From: an uncultured Selenomonas sp.
GTDB taxonomy: Bacteria; Bacillota; Negativicutes; Selenomonadales; Selenomonadaceae
NCBI GenBank assembly: GCA_905372355.1
Contig: CAJPOT010000005.1
Coordinates: 1-64,000 of the forward strand
Reading direction: 5' to 3'
Length of the DNA stretch: 64,000 bases
Made by a program: the position numbers and the translations under genes. Below, piece after piece: positions 56,391-64,000 of the stretch (positions are counted from its first letter, which is position 1; each line of letters opens with the position of its first letter). Below the pieces are notes generated by a model that was not told where the DNA came from, ran no database searches, and saw nothing but the letters and a program-made list of their open reading frames with translations.

Positions 56391-57695
56391 TCATTCTGTC
56401 AGCTTCGATGCCGCTTCTTCGATGTAGGGCATCTTCTTGTCAACCTTCAGGATATGCTGTACGAGCCAGTTGAGAAGGAATTTGATGAGTTTGTCGAGCG
56501 CGTCTTCCTGATCGCGGTCGATTTCGTCGAAGTCGATGTTGTTGAGCTTCTCGACGAAGGCTGTGTGTGCGGCGACCTGCTCGGCAAGGCCGTCATAGTT
56601 GATGCTCTTCATGTAGCGCTCCTCATCGGCGAAGTGCTTGATCGTGTAGTCGCGCAGTTCTTCGATGATCTCGATGATGTCGTCGAATTTATCGACGCGG
56701 AACTCGTCATGCACGAGTTCGTATGTTTGGCGCACCAAGTCGAAGAGTGTTTCGTGCTCCTTGTCGACGAGCGGTATCTGCGTGCGGAATTCGTCGGTGA
56801 AGGCGAAGGGATCGGCGGGCTCCTTCTTTGCCTTGATGACTGTCGTCGTCGGCTTTGCTGCCTTGGGCGCGACTGCCTTTGCCGCAGGTTTGACGGCAGA
56901 AGTGGGTGCGGAGGCTGCTTCCTCCGTGGGCTTCTTTGCGGAGGCTTTCGTCACTTTTTTTGCGGGTTCGGCTGCTTTCGCGGCAGGCGCATCGCCCTTG
57001 CTGCCTTCATTAGCAGGTGCAGCGGCATTGGTCGGCTTCGTGGCAGTGCGCTTCTTCGTCGTCTTTTTGGCGGGAGCGGCGGGCGCTTCTGGCAGCTGGG
57101 CTGCCGGCGCTTTTGCCTCGATGGTCGTTTTCGCCTTCTTTTCGACGGAGGACGCGTGCTCTTCCTTGATTTCCTTACTTGTATGTGCCGCTTCTCGTGC
57201 CTTGGCGGCTTCTTCGGCGTGCGCCGTTTCTGCTGCCCGCGCTTCCTTTGCCGCCCGTGCCTTCGCCTCGACGGCGGCGGCCTTTGCCTTCTTCAGTGCG
57301 CTGCCGATCAGCATGTCGCTCGATAAAATGTGCTGCAGAAACCATTCGTTGAGGAAGTGCAGGAGACTCGTAAGCTCCTCGTGGTCGTTCTGGAAGTTCA
57401 TCGAGGATTTGTGCTGGTCGATGACTTCGCGAAAATGTGCGTGCGCCTCCTTCTGATCTGCAAGCTCGTCATCGCGCGACATGGCCATGATTTCTTCTTC
57501 GTAGACGTGCTGTTTGACGATATGATCGTGCATCGTCGCCAGGAGTTGACCGCTCAAGCGGTGGTACTCGTCCTCATGACCGGCGGCGAGCGCTACGCGC
57601 GCTTCTTCCATGTCTTCCAAGAGGCGGCGGTGTCCGTTGTCGATAAAGGGGATTCCTGTTTCAAAATTTTCCAAGAAGCGGTACATAAGGCTCAC
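56391..57695 (-). CDS. Double-hemerythrin protein with a long Ala/Lys-rich linker
   Basis: 434 residues in three parts. Residues ~1-130: hemerythrin-like domain with IDNGHRRLL, HDHIVKQHVYEEEIM, HAHFREVIDQH and the start of HILSSD. Residues ~131-295: low-complexity linker of Ala, Lys, Pro and Glu (AAKAREAAHTSKEI, KKTTKKRTATKP). Residues ~296-434: second domain, IPLVDKEHETLF, HFADEERYM, HTAFVEKL and HILKVDKKM, with a full set of di-iron ligands. Likely cytoplasmic O2 or NO sensor/carrier. Single-domain bacteriohemerythrins of ~135 residues are usual. Confidence 0.85.
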   Translation of the reverse strand: MSLMYRFLENFETGIPFIDNGHRRLLEDMEEARVALAAGHEDEYHRLSGQLLATMHDHIVKQHVYEEEIMAMSRDDELADQKEAHAHFREVIDQHKSSMNFQNDHEELTSLLHFLNEWFLQHILSSDMLIGSALKKAKAAAVEAKARAAKEARAAETAHAEEAAKAREAAHTSKEIKEEHASSVEKKAKTTIEAKAPAAQLPEAPAAPAKKTTKKRTATKPTNAAAPANEGSKGDAPAAKAAEPAKKVTKASAKKPTEEAASAPTSAVKPAAKAVAPKAAKPTTTVIKAKKEPADPFAFTDEFRTQIPLVDKEHETLFDLVRQTYELVHDEFRVDKFDDIIEIIEELRDYTIKHFADEERYMKSINYDGLAEQVAAHTAFVEKLNNIDFDEIDRDQEDALDKLIKFLLNWLVQHILKVDKKMPYIEEAASKLTE

Positions 57696-57724
57696 TCCAT
57701 TTTTGCATAGTAATTCTCTTCTAA

Positions 57725-57753
57725 AGTATATCGTAGGTTAGGAGGTTTGTCTT
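57725..57753 (-). promoter_or_regulatory. Promoter of the double-hemerythrin gene
   Basis: Minus strand AAGACA (plus 57748-57753), 17-nt spacer, TATACT (plus 57725-57730). Confidence 0.5.
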
Positions 57754-57785
57754 AAGCTCGTCTTTTGACCCATAGCTATATCTGC

Positions 57786-57791
57786 TATAAT
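57786..57791 (+). promoter_or_regulatory. -10 element of rarA
   Basis: TATAAT at 57786-57791, with TTGACC at 57765-57770 (15-nt spacer). It overlaps an in-frame ATG at 57790, so the true start must lie downstream. Confidence 0.5.
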
Positions 57792-57819
57792 GGAAAGAAA
57801 TGAGGTGTGGAGGATGGAA

Positions 57820-59142
57820 ATGGAACAGGAATCACTTTTTCGGCGAGAGATCGATTTGCCGCTGGCGGCGCGGATGCGCCCCAAAAGTCTCGCGGATTAT
57901 GTGGGGCAGCAGCACCTCGTGGGCAAGGGAAAGATGCTCAGGAAGCTCATCGCCGAGGACAAGATCTTCTCGATGATCTTCTGGGGGCCGCCGGGCGTCG
58001 GCAAGACGACGCTCGCACGCATCATCGCGCGGGAGACGAAGGCTCGTTTCATCGACTTTTCCGCCGTGACGAGCGGCATCAAGGAGATCCGCACGGTCAT
58101 GCAGGAGGCGGAGAAGAACACGGCGTACGGCGAGCGCACGATTCTTTTCGTCGATGAGATCCATCGCTTCAACAAGGCGCAGCAGGACGCCTTCCTGCCG
58201 TTTGTGGAGAAGGGAAGCATCATCCTCATCGGCGCGACGACGGAGAACCCGTCGTTCGAAATCAACAGCGCTCTTCTGTCGCGCTGCCGCGTCTTTGTGC
58301 TCAAGGCCTTGCAGAAGGAGGACATCTTGGGGCTTCTGTGCCGTGCGCTCGCCGCGCCCGAGGGCTTCGGCGAGCAGAAGGTGGAAATAGCGGATGATCT
58401 TCTGGAAGCTTTGGCCGTGTTCGCCAACGGTGATGCGCGAACGGCTCTTTCCACCTTGGAGATCGTCGTTTTGAACGGCGAGGTGGAAAAGGATGCGATC
58501 CGTGTCACGCGCGAAACGGTGGAGCAGTGTTTGGAGAAGAAATCGCTGCTCTATGACAAGAAGGGAGAGGAGCATTACAATCTGATTTCGGCGCTTCACA
58601 AATCGATGCGAAACTCCGATGCTGACGCTTCGGTTTACTGGCTCGCGCGCATGTTGGAAGCGGGTGAAGATCCCTTGTACATCGCGCGGCGCATCGTGCG
58701 CTTTGCGAGCGAGGATGTGGGACTTGCCGATCCGCGCGCCTTGGAGCTTGCCGTCGCGGCGTATCAAGCGTGCCACTTCATCGGCATGCCCGAGTGCTCG
58801 GTTCATCTGACGGAGGCCGCCGTTTACATGGCGCTCGCGCCGAAATCGAATGCGATGGAAGTCGCCTATTTGAAGGCAAAGGCCGACGCGACGAAGCGTC
58901 TCGCCGAGCCTGTGCCGCTCGTCATACGGAACGCCGTGACGCGACTCATGAAGGACGAGGGCTACGGCAAGGGCTATCAGTACGCGCACAATGCGAAGGA
59001 CAAACTCACGAACATGCAGTGCCTGCCCGATGATCTTCTGGGAAGCGTCTACTACGAGCCGACGGAGGAAGGGCTTGAGGGACGTTTCAAGGCGCGACTC
59101 GCCGATATCAAGCGCTGGAAGAAGGAACATGGTGCGAAGTAG
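57820..59142 (+). CDS. rarA: Replication-associated recombination protein A (RarA/MgsA) AAA+ ATPase
   Basis: 440 residues. Walker A GPPGVGKTTLA at ~60-70, Walker B LFVDEIHRFNKAQQDAFLP, sensor ATTENPSFE and the C-terminal tetramerisation domain (EDVGLADPRALE...VYMALAPKSNAMEVAY). Acts at stalled forks. Start at 57820 because GGAGG at 57809-57813 is optimally spaced. Confidence 0.95.
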   Translation: MEQESLFRREIDLPLAARMRPKSLADYVGQQHLVGKGKMLRKLIAEDKIFSMIFWGPPGVGKTTLARIIARETKARFIDFSAVTSGIKEIRTVMQEAEKNTAYGERTILFVDEIHRFNKAQQDAFLPFVEKGSIILIGATTENPSFEINSALLSRCRVFVLKALQKEDILGLLCRALAAPEGFGEQKVEIADDLLEALAVFANGDARTALSTLEIVVLNGEVEKDAIRVTRETVEQCLEKKSLLYDKKGEEHYNLISALHKSMRNSDADASVYWLARMLEAGEDPLYIARRIVRFASEDVGLADPRALELAVAAYQACHFIGMPECSVHLTEAAVYMALAPKSNAMEVAYLKAKADATKRLAEPVPLVIRNAVTRLMKDEGYGKGYQYAHNAKDKLTNMQCLPDDLLGSVYYEPTEEGLEGRFKARLADIKRWKKEHGAK

Positions 59143-59163
59143 CGGCGGTGCAGAAGCGAGCGG

Positions 59164-59213
59164 AAAAGTGGCAGTGCAGGGGAAAAACCTTTCCCCTGTA
59201 CTGCCACTTTTAC
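59164..59213. terminator. Bidirectional terminator between rarA and the chemoreceptor gene
   Basis: AAAGTGGCAGT...GGGGAAA pairs with TTTCCCC...ACTGCCACTTT (one bulge), flanked by A and T runs; suits both convergent genes. Confidence 0.85.
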
Positions 59214-59224
59214 CTCATTTAGAA

Positions 59225-60916
59225 TTACAACTGGAACTTCTGCACTTCTTCCTGAAGTTTTTGTGCGAGTTCGGCGAGCGTCTGGCTGGCGTGCGCCATT
59301 TCCTGCATGGCGGCTGCCTGCTCCTCGGTGGCGGCAGAAATCGTCTGTGTATCTTCCTGCGATTTGTTGCTGATCTCCTGCACCTGGTTCATGGCGGCGA
59401 TCATCTCGCTGCTCGTTTGGCTTACTGCCTGTACGGCATCAACGGCGGTGCGGATCGTCTGTTCGAGTTCGCCGAACTGGTTGGCGATATTGTCGAAGGC
59501 TGCTCCCGAAGCATTGACGGCATCGGTGCCTCTCTGGACATTTTCGTTTCCAGCCTGTATGGAATCGACGGCTTTTGTCGTGTCCTGCTGGATGGCGGTG
59601 ATGCGTTCGGTGATGTCCTGCGTGGCGATGCCCGATTGCTCGGCGAGTTTTCGCACTTCTTCGGCGACGACGGCGAAGCCTTTGCCGGCCTCGCCGGCAC
59701 GCGCCGCTTCGATGGCGGCGTTGAGGGCGAGGAGGTTCGTTTGCTCCGCGATGCCGGAGATGGTTTCGACGATGGTACCGATCTCGTCGGAACGCTTGCC
59801 CAGCGTATCGACGATTGCCGCCGAAGACTGCACTTGTTCGGCGATGGCTTTGATTTCGGTGATGGCATGACGGACTTTTTCCTGCCCGTCTACGGTCACT
59901 TCTTGACTCTTCTGGGCGAGATTCTGCATGGAAGCCGCGCTCTTTCGCAGCAGATCGATGGTCTCGCCCATCGCATGAGCCTGCTCTGTCAGATTGCCTA
60001 TCGTATCGGCAGAGGCAGCAGCTCCCGCTGCCATGTTAGTGGCATTTTCCGCTACCTGCGTGACGGACTGCGTCGTCTGGCTTGCACTGGCGGTCAGTTC
60101 CTCTGAAGAGGCGGCGACGGATTCAGAGGAAGAGGCGACATTTTTGATGACGCTCTTCAAACGAGCCTTCATGCCGTTTGCGCTGTGCGCGAGCGTGCCG
60201 AGTTCATCGCTGCGATCTTCTGGAAGGTTGGCGACACGAAGGTTTCCGTTTGCAATTTGGCTCAAGGTATCGGCGAGCGTGAGCAGGGGGCGGATCGCTT
60301 TGCCGATGATGATGTATGACAGGAAGCTCAGGAGTCCTGCCAAGACGAGGACAGCGATGACGCTGGCGAGCATGAAGGAGTGGCGTACATCGTCCATGTC
60401 CGACGTGCGCACGTCGATACCGATGAATGCCATGCCGATATTTTTCCCGGCGGCGTCTTTCAAGGGGAGATAGGCGCTCATGTAATCCTTGCCGAGAATC
60501 GTTGTACGTCCTTCATAGGTCGCGCCGTTTCTCAGCACAGTGTTGACGATCTGGTCATCAGCCTTCGTACCAATATTGCGTGAGCCGTTTTGGTCTTTGA
60601 CATTCGTCGAAATGCGCGTGTCGCCGGCAAAGAATGTAACGAAGCCGTGACAGCTGCTACCGAATCGGTCGACGATCTCCGTATCCTCGTTCATATTATG
60701 GTCGCCTTTGTAAAGAATGCCGTCTCGGACTTCCCAATCCCCCGGATAAAGGGAATCCATGTTGTCGACCATGATGCGTAGATTCGATGCTGCCTGTACC
60801 TGCAGCGAGGTGTCGAAGCCTGCGTTCGCACTGAACCACCCGATCAAAGCCATGACGATGCAGGCGATGATGAGACAGATGTTGAACGCAAGTACGCTTT
60901 TTGTTTGCAGTTTCAT
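59225..60916 (-). CDS. Methyl-accepting chemotaxis protein with single Cache-type sensor
   Basis: 563 residues. Membrane helix ~8-30, extracytoplasmic Cache-like domain ~31-185 ([38 protein letters not shown]), second helix ~186-210, HAMP ~211-265, and a signalling domain with the conserved tip [20 protein letters not shown] and [12 protein letters not shown]. The ligand is unknown. Together with the YjfB-like protein it implies a motile organism. Confidence 0.94.
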   Translation of the reverse strand: MKLQTKSVLAFNICLIIACIVMALIGWFSANAGFDTSLQVQAASNLRIMVDNMDSLYPGDWEVRDGILYKGDHNMNEDTEIVDRFGSSCHGFVTFFAGDTRISTNVKDQNGSRNIGTKADDQIVNTVLRNGATYEGRTTILGKDYMSAYLPLKDAAGKNIGMAFIGIDVRTSDMDDVRHSFMLASVIAVLVLAGLLSFLSYIIIGKAIRPLLTLADTLSQIANGNLRVANLPEDRSDELGTLAHSANGMKARLKSVIKNVASSSESVAASSEELTASASQTTQSVTQVAENATNMAAGAAASADTIGNLTEQAHAMGETIDLLRKSAASMQNLAQKSQEVTVDGQEKVRHAITEIKAIAEQVQSSAAIVDTLGKRSDEIGTIVETISGIAEQTNLLALNAAIEAARAGEAGKGFAVVAEEVRKLAEQSGIATQDITERITAIQQDTTKAVDSIQAGNENVQRGTDAVNASGAAFDNIANQFGELEQTIRTAVDAVQAVSQTSSEMIAAMNQVQEISNKSQEDTQTISAATEEQAAAMQEMAHASQTLAELAQKLQEEVQKFQL

Positions 60917-60974
60917 TACAAAGCCTCCTTTGTGGTTTTGAGTACGAACCTAAATAAACTATATTACATATATT

Positions 60975-60989
60975 GACATCTGTGATGTC
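60975..60989. promoter_or_regulatory. Short palindrome upstream of the chemoreceptor gene
   Basis: GACATC-TGT-GATGTC, 15 bp, in the AT-rich 250-bp gap, 59 bp before the gene. It could be an operator. I see no other gene in 60917-61065. Confidence 0.3.
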
Positions 60990-61065
60990 CTCTAAAAGTT
61001 ACATTATGTCCTTCTATATTTTAATTATTAATCCTTGAGATAAAAGTCTTGTTTAAACATTAGAA

Positions 61066-61118
61066 TATAAAAAGAAGATCTATATATGAGTCCATGGAAA
61101 CTCGTATACAGATCTTCT
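61066..61118 (-). terminator. Terminator of the ABC importer operon
   Basis: 19-bp stem with one mismatch, 61073-61091 with 61100-61118; on the minus strand it runs into TTTTATATTC. Confidence 0.7.
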
Positions 61119-61168
61119 GTCAAATTATAGGGAAAAGTTCATTCTGTTATTCTGCAACGAAATGTTTT

Positions 61169-61963
61169 TCACGACAGCAGCAGACTGTCATTCGCCATTT
61201 CGTTGCCCGCCGCTTTTTCAAAGAGCGCGAGCAGGTCGCGCACGGTCAGGCGCGATTTTTCTTCGCCTTTGACGTCGACGAGGATGTTTCCTTCGTGCAT
61301 CATGATGAGGCGGTTGCCGAGGCGAAGGGCGTCCTTCATGTTGTGCGTGATCATGAGCGTCGTGAGCTTGCGCTTTTCTACGATGGATTTCGTGATGTCG
61401 AGAACTTTTTCCGCCGTCTTGGGGTCGAGTGCCGCCGTGTGCTCGTCGAGGAGTAGGAGCTTAGGCTCGGCCATCGTTGCCATGAGAAGCGTCAAGGCTT
61501 GGCGCTGACCGCCTGAGAGAAGGCCGACCTTGGATTCGAGACGATCTTCGAGACCGAGGTCGAGTCCCGCCAGAAGCTCGCGGAAGCGCTCGCGCTGCGC
61601 CTTGGAGAAGCTCCAGCGAAGGCGCGGTGCGTTGCCGCGGCGTGCGGCAATGGCGAGGTTTTCCTCGATCATCATGCCCGCCGCCGTGCCCATCATGGGG
61701 TCTTGGAAGACGCGTCCGATGTACTTGGCACGCTTGTGCTCGGGCCACTTCGTGATGTCTGTGCCCGCGATGACGATGCTGCCCGCATCGACGCGGAAGG
61801 TGCCGGCGATGGAGTTCATCAGAGTCGATTTGCCCGCGCCGTTGCCGCCGATGACAGTCACGAAGTCGCCGGGCGAAAGGTGCAACGTGACGCCTCGGAG
61901 CGCGTACTTTTCTGTGATTGTGCCGGGATTGAAGGTCTTGGCGATGTTTTGAAGTTTGAGCAT
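61169..61963 (-). CDS. ABC transporter ATP-binding protein (ABC_sub_bind importer type)
   Basis: 264 residues. Walker A GGNGAGKSTLMN at ~38-49, Q loop VFQDPMMGTA, signature LLSGGQRQALTLL and Walker B LLLLDEHTAALDP. The ATG overlaps the permease stop by one base (TGATG). Powers the importer formed with the two following entries. Confidence 0.93.
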   Translation of the reverse strand: MLKLQNIAKTFNPGTITEKYALRGVTLHLSPGDFVTVIGGNGAGKSTLMNSIAGTFRVDAGSIVIAGTDITKWPEHKRAKYIGRVFQDPMMGTAAGMMIEENLAIAARRGNAPRLRWSFSKAQRERFRELLAGLDLGLEDRLESKVGLLSGGQRQALTLLMATMAEPKLLLLDEHTAALDPKTAEKVLDITKSIVEKRKLTTLMITHNMKDALRLGNRLIMMHEGNILVDVKGEEKSRLTVRDLLALFEKAAGNEMANDSLLLS

Positions 61964-62844
61964 CAGCGAGAGCCTCCTTTCGCGCGGCGGATGCGCGCCT
62001 GGATGAGCGGCAGGGACAGCGCGAGCGCGACGAGCGCCGCCGTGAAGAGCTTGAGGTCGTTGGGCGGCATGCCGAGTTCGAGGACGATGGCGATGACGGC
62101 GCGGTAGACGATGGAGCCGCCGATGACGGAGAGAAGGCAGTTTTTGAAGCTGCGCGTGCCGAAGAGCACCTCGCCGATGATGACGGAGGCGAGACCGATG
62201 ACGATCGTGCCGACGCCCATGCCGACGTCCGCAAAGCCGTTCGACTGCGCGACGAGCGCTCCCGAGATGGCAACAAGACCGTTTGAGAGCAGGAGGCCGA
62301 GGATGATCGTCATGTCGGTATTGACGCCGTTCGCACGGATCATGTGGGGATTGTCTCCCGTCGCACGAATCGCCGCGCCGAGTTCCGTACCGAAGAAGTA
62401 GTAGCACGCGACGCTGATGACGACGACGATGAGAAAGCCCATGGCGAGCACGGCGACTTCGCGCGTGAGGCCGAAGCTCTGCGCCTGCGTGAAAATCGTC
62501 TCTGTATTGAGGAGCGGCAGGTTCGCCTTGCCCATGATGCGAAGATTCACGGAGTAGAGCGCGATCATCGTGAGGATGCCGGCGAGAAGCGCGGGGATCT
62601 TGAGCTTCGTCGTCAGAAGTCCCGTGACGACGCCTGAGATCATGCCCGCGACGAAGGCCGCGAAGATGGCGAGAAGCGGTGTGACACCGGCGGCAAGGAG
62701 GCTCGCTGCCGTCGCCGCGCCCAGAGGGAAGCTGCCCTCGACGGTGAGGTCAGCGATGTCGAGGACGCGGAAGGTCAGGTAGACGCCGATGGCGAGGAGT
62801 GCCCAAAGGAGCCCTTGGGAAATCGTTGGTATGATGAGGTCCAT
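61963..62844 (-). CDS. ABC transporter permease
   Basis: 293 residues, eight to ten membrane helices, of the branched-chain-amino-acid/ribose permease type (LTVEGSFPLGAATAASLLAAG; GLVAISGALVAQSNGFADVGMG). Start at 62844 after AAGGAGA. Partner of the ATPase and the binding lipoprotein. Confidence 0.92.
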   Translation of the reverse strand: MDLIIPTISQGLLWALLAIGVYLTFRVLDIADLTVEGSFPLGAATAASLLAAGVTPLLAIFAAFVAGMISGVVTGLLTTKLKIPALLAGILTMIALYSVNLRIMGKANLPLLNTETIFTQAQSFGLTREVAVLAMGFLIVVVISVACYYFFGTELGAAIRATGDNPHMIRANGVNTDMTIILGLLLSNGLVAISGALVAQSNGFADVGMGVGTIVIGLASVIIGEVLFGTRSFKNCLLSVIGGSIVYRAVIAIVLELGMPPNDLKLFTAALVALALSLPLIQARIRRAKGGSR

Positions 62845-62865
62845 AGAGAGAGATTCTCCTTTTTG

Positions 62866-62897
62866 AAAAAGCAGCCGCAAGGAATTGCTTGCGGCTG
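62866..62897 (-). terminator. Partial terminator inside the ABC operon
   Basis: CAGCCGCAAG (62872-62881) pairs with CTTGCGGCTG (62888-62897); on the minus strand it is followed by TTTTT. It lies between the binding-protein gene and the permease gene and would give more binding protein than permease. Confidence 0.7.
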
Positions 62898-62930
62898 TTT
62901 CTTGGTTTTGATCGGGGACAGGAGCTGCAA

Positions 62931-63920
62931 TTATTCGAAAATCTGTGCATCCTTCAAGATGTCGGCAGGAATTTGGATGCCGAGCGTTTCCGCGTTTTTC
63001 TTGTTGATGCTGACTTTGAGTTCCTTCGCCATCTCGATCGGCATGTCAGCGGGCTTCTTCTTGCCTTCGAGGATGTCGGCGGCCATGTGACCCGTCTGCA
63101 CGCCGAGCTTGTAGTAGTCGATGCCGTAGGTCGCAAGCGCCCCCGCCTTGACCCAGTTGTCCTCGCTGCAGAACACGGGCTTCTTCGCCGGATTCGTGAT
63201 GGAAAGGAGCGTCGGGACGGCGGAGGCCATGATGTTGTCCGTCGGCTCGAAGAAGGCGTCGACATCGCCGACGAGGCTGTTTGCCGCCTGCTGGATGTCG
63301 TTGACGGTCGAGATCGTCGCCGTGCGCACCTTCAGCCCGCGGCTCTCGGCGTACTCGGCAATCGCCTTCGCCTGCACTTCGGAGTTGACCTCGCTTGAGC
63401 AGTAGATGATGCCGATGGTCTTGACCTCGGGGCAGATCTTCAGCATGAGGTCGACCTGCTCCTTGATGGGGCTCATGTCGCTCGTTCCCGTAACATTGCC
63501 GCCGGGCTTCTCGTTCGAAGCGGCGAGCTTCGCACCGACGTAGTCCGTGATCGCCGTGCCGACGATGGGAATGTCGTGCGTCGCGTTCGCCATGCTCTGT
63601 GCGGCGGGCGTCGCGATCGCACAGACGAGATTCATCTTCGCGTTGACGAAGCGCTGCGCGATGTTCTGCAGATTCGATTGATCGGCCTGCGCGTTCTGGC
63701 GGTCGATGGAGATGTTCTTTCCTTCCTCGAAGCCGCGCTCCTTGAGTCCGTCGGCGAATCCCTTGTTCGCCGCATCGAGCGCATTGTGCTCGACGAGCTG
63801 CACGACGCCGATCTTCACGTCCTTTGTGTCGGCGCTTTGGCCGCAGCCGACGAAGCCGAGACTCGCTGTGAGAAGGGAAGCGCCGAGGATGAGCGCCTTG
63901 AACTTTTTGGAAATGTGCAT
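62931..63920 (-). CDS. ABC transporter substrate-binding lipoprotein
   Basis: 329 residues. Lipoprotein signal with lipobox LGFVGC, Cys26 lipidated; mature domain IGVVQLVEHNALDAANKGFADGL is typical of the ABC_sub_bind (TrpX/YtrF-like) family often used for tryptophan or other aromatic or small ligands. First gene of the operon; its promoter is probably in or beyond 63921-64000, where I see only the ribosome site AAAGGCGGA. The ligand is unknown. Confidence 0.9.
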   Translation of the reverse strand: MHISKKFKALILGASLLTASLGFVGCGQSADTKDVKIGVVQLVEHNALDAANKGFADGLKERGFEEGKNISIDRQNAQADQSNLQNIAQRFVNAKMNLVCAIATPAAQSMANATHDIPIVGTAITDYVGAKLAASNEKPGGNVTGTSDMSPIKEQVDLMLKICPEVKTIGIIYCSSEVNSEVQAKAIAEYAESRGLKVRTATISTVNDIQQAANSLVGDVDAFFEPTDNIMASAVPTLLSITNPAKKPVFCSEDNWVKAGALATYGIDYYKLGVQTGHMAADILEGKKKPADMPIEMAKELKVSINKKNAETLGIQIPADILKDAQIFE

Positions 63921-64000
63921 GAGGATTCCGCCTTTCTTCTGTGTGGAAACGCATCTGAAGCCGCGTCGCCGAACAGTTCTTGATGAAGATTCCGGATGGA

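Noticed and set aside
63921..64000. T-box or other riboswitch upstream of the ABC importer
   Set aside because: Only 80 bases are available; no T-box sequence or terminator is seen, and the real leader probably extends beyond the window.

Overview
This window looks like chromosomal DNA of a Negativicute close to Selenomonas, a diderm Firmicute. It is GC-rich. It combines Firmicute signals (strong Shine-Dalgarno sites, sigma-A promoters with 17-nt spacers, CIRCE/HrcA heat-shock control, many U-tailed terminators) with an outer-membrane two-partner-secretion type barrel, a full Min system and an mreBCD/PBP2/RodA cluster. The genus is inference from gene content; no 16S gene is present.

Layout. 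1-3.9 kb: the 3' part of an outer-membrane TpsB-like gene, then an accessory patch with two damaged Rpn-family PD-(D/E)XK genes, each cut at the same place by an identical 118-bp structured repeat. 4.1-8.2 kb: hinT, rpsU, a NhaD/ArsB-type transporter, a DUF4321 membrane protein, maf, radC. 8.3-19.9 kb: a long co-directional block for cell shape and division (mreB-mreC-mreD-PBP2, minC-minD-minE, rodA), then a B12-binding radical SAM protein, its DUF2344 partner and RNase G. 19.9-20.4 kb: two convergent small-RNA genes. 20.4-24 kb: rpsB-tsf, pyrH-frr, a PASTA-like small protein and a ferredoxin. 24-34.3 kb: purF, a second TpsB-like gene, uvrA-brnQ, and a threonine-synthase-like gene with accC on the minus strand. 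34.5-37.6 kb: a guanylate-kinase-like gene with an attenuator-like leader, a probable ~600-nt non-coding RNA, yitT, a par/Fst-like type I toxin-antitoxin locus and tRNA-Arg. 37.7-43.4 kb: a TetR regulator with two radical SAM heme-pathway enzymes (NirJ1/AhbC and NirJ2/AhbD types), a Cof phosphatase, a histidinol-phosphatase-like PHP protein and a secreted protein of unknown function. 43.5-52.3 kb: lepA, hemW, a YjfB-like motility protein, then hrcA-grpE-dnaK-dnaJ under CIRCE. 52.4-64 kb: an AlkA-like glycosylase, a small EamA protein, a holin-like type I toxin with an antisense promoter, tRNA-Pro, hcp with a palindrome at about -41.5, a double-hemerythrin protein, rarA, a chemoreceptor and a three-gene ABC importer.

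How they work together. The 8.3-16 kb block supplies the cytoskeleton, peptidoglycan synthase/flippase pair and division-site selection of a rod. The 20-24 kb block is translation plus UMP kinase. Hcp, the double hemerythrin, the ferredoxin and the AhbC/AhbD-type enzymes fit an anaerobe handling nitrosative or oxygen stress and making heme by an alternative route (inference).

Most unusual content. (1) A family of structured repeats, ten hairpin modules in seven loci, all built on CCAA-UC...UC-UUGG (or a compensated version), with flanking stems that change in a compensatory way between copies. (2) A ~530-600 nt candidate structured RNA with its own promoter and terminator. (3) A chromosomal locus with essentially the whole architecture of the plasmid par (Fst) addiction module. 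(4) Convergent small RNAs with related 5' ends, one of which carries repeat modules.
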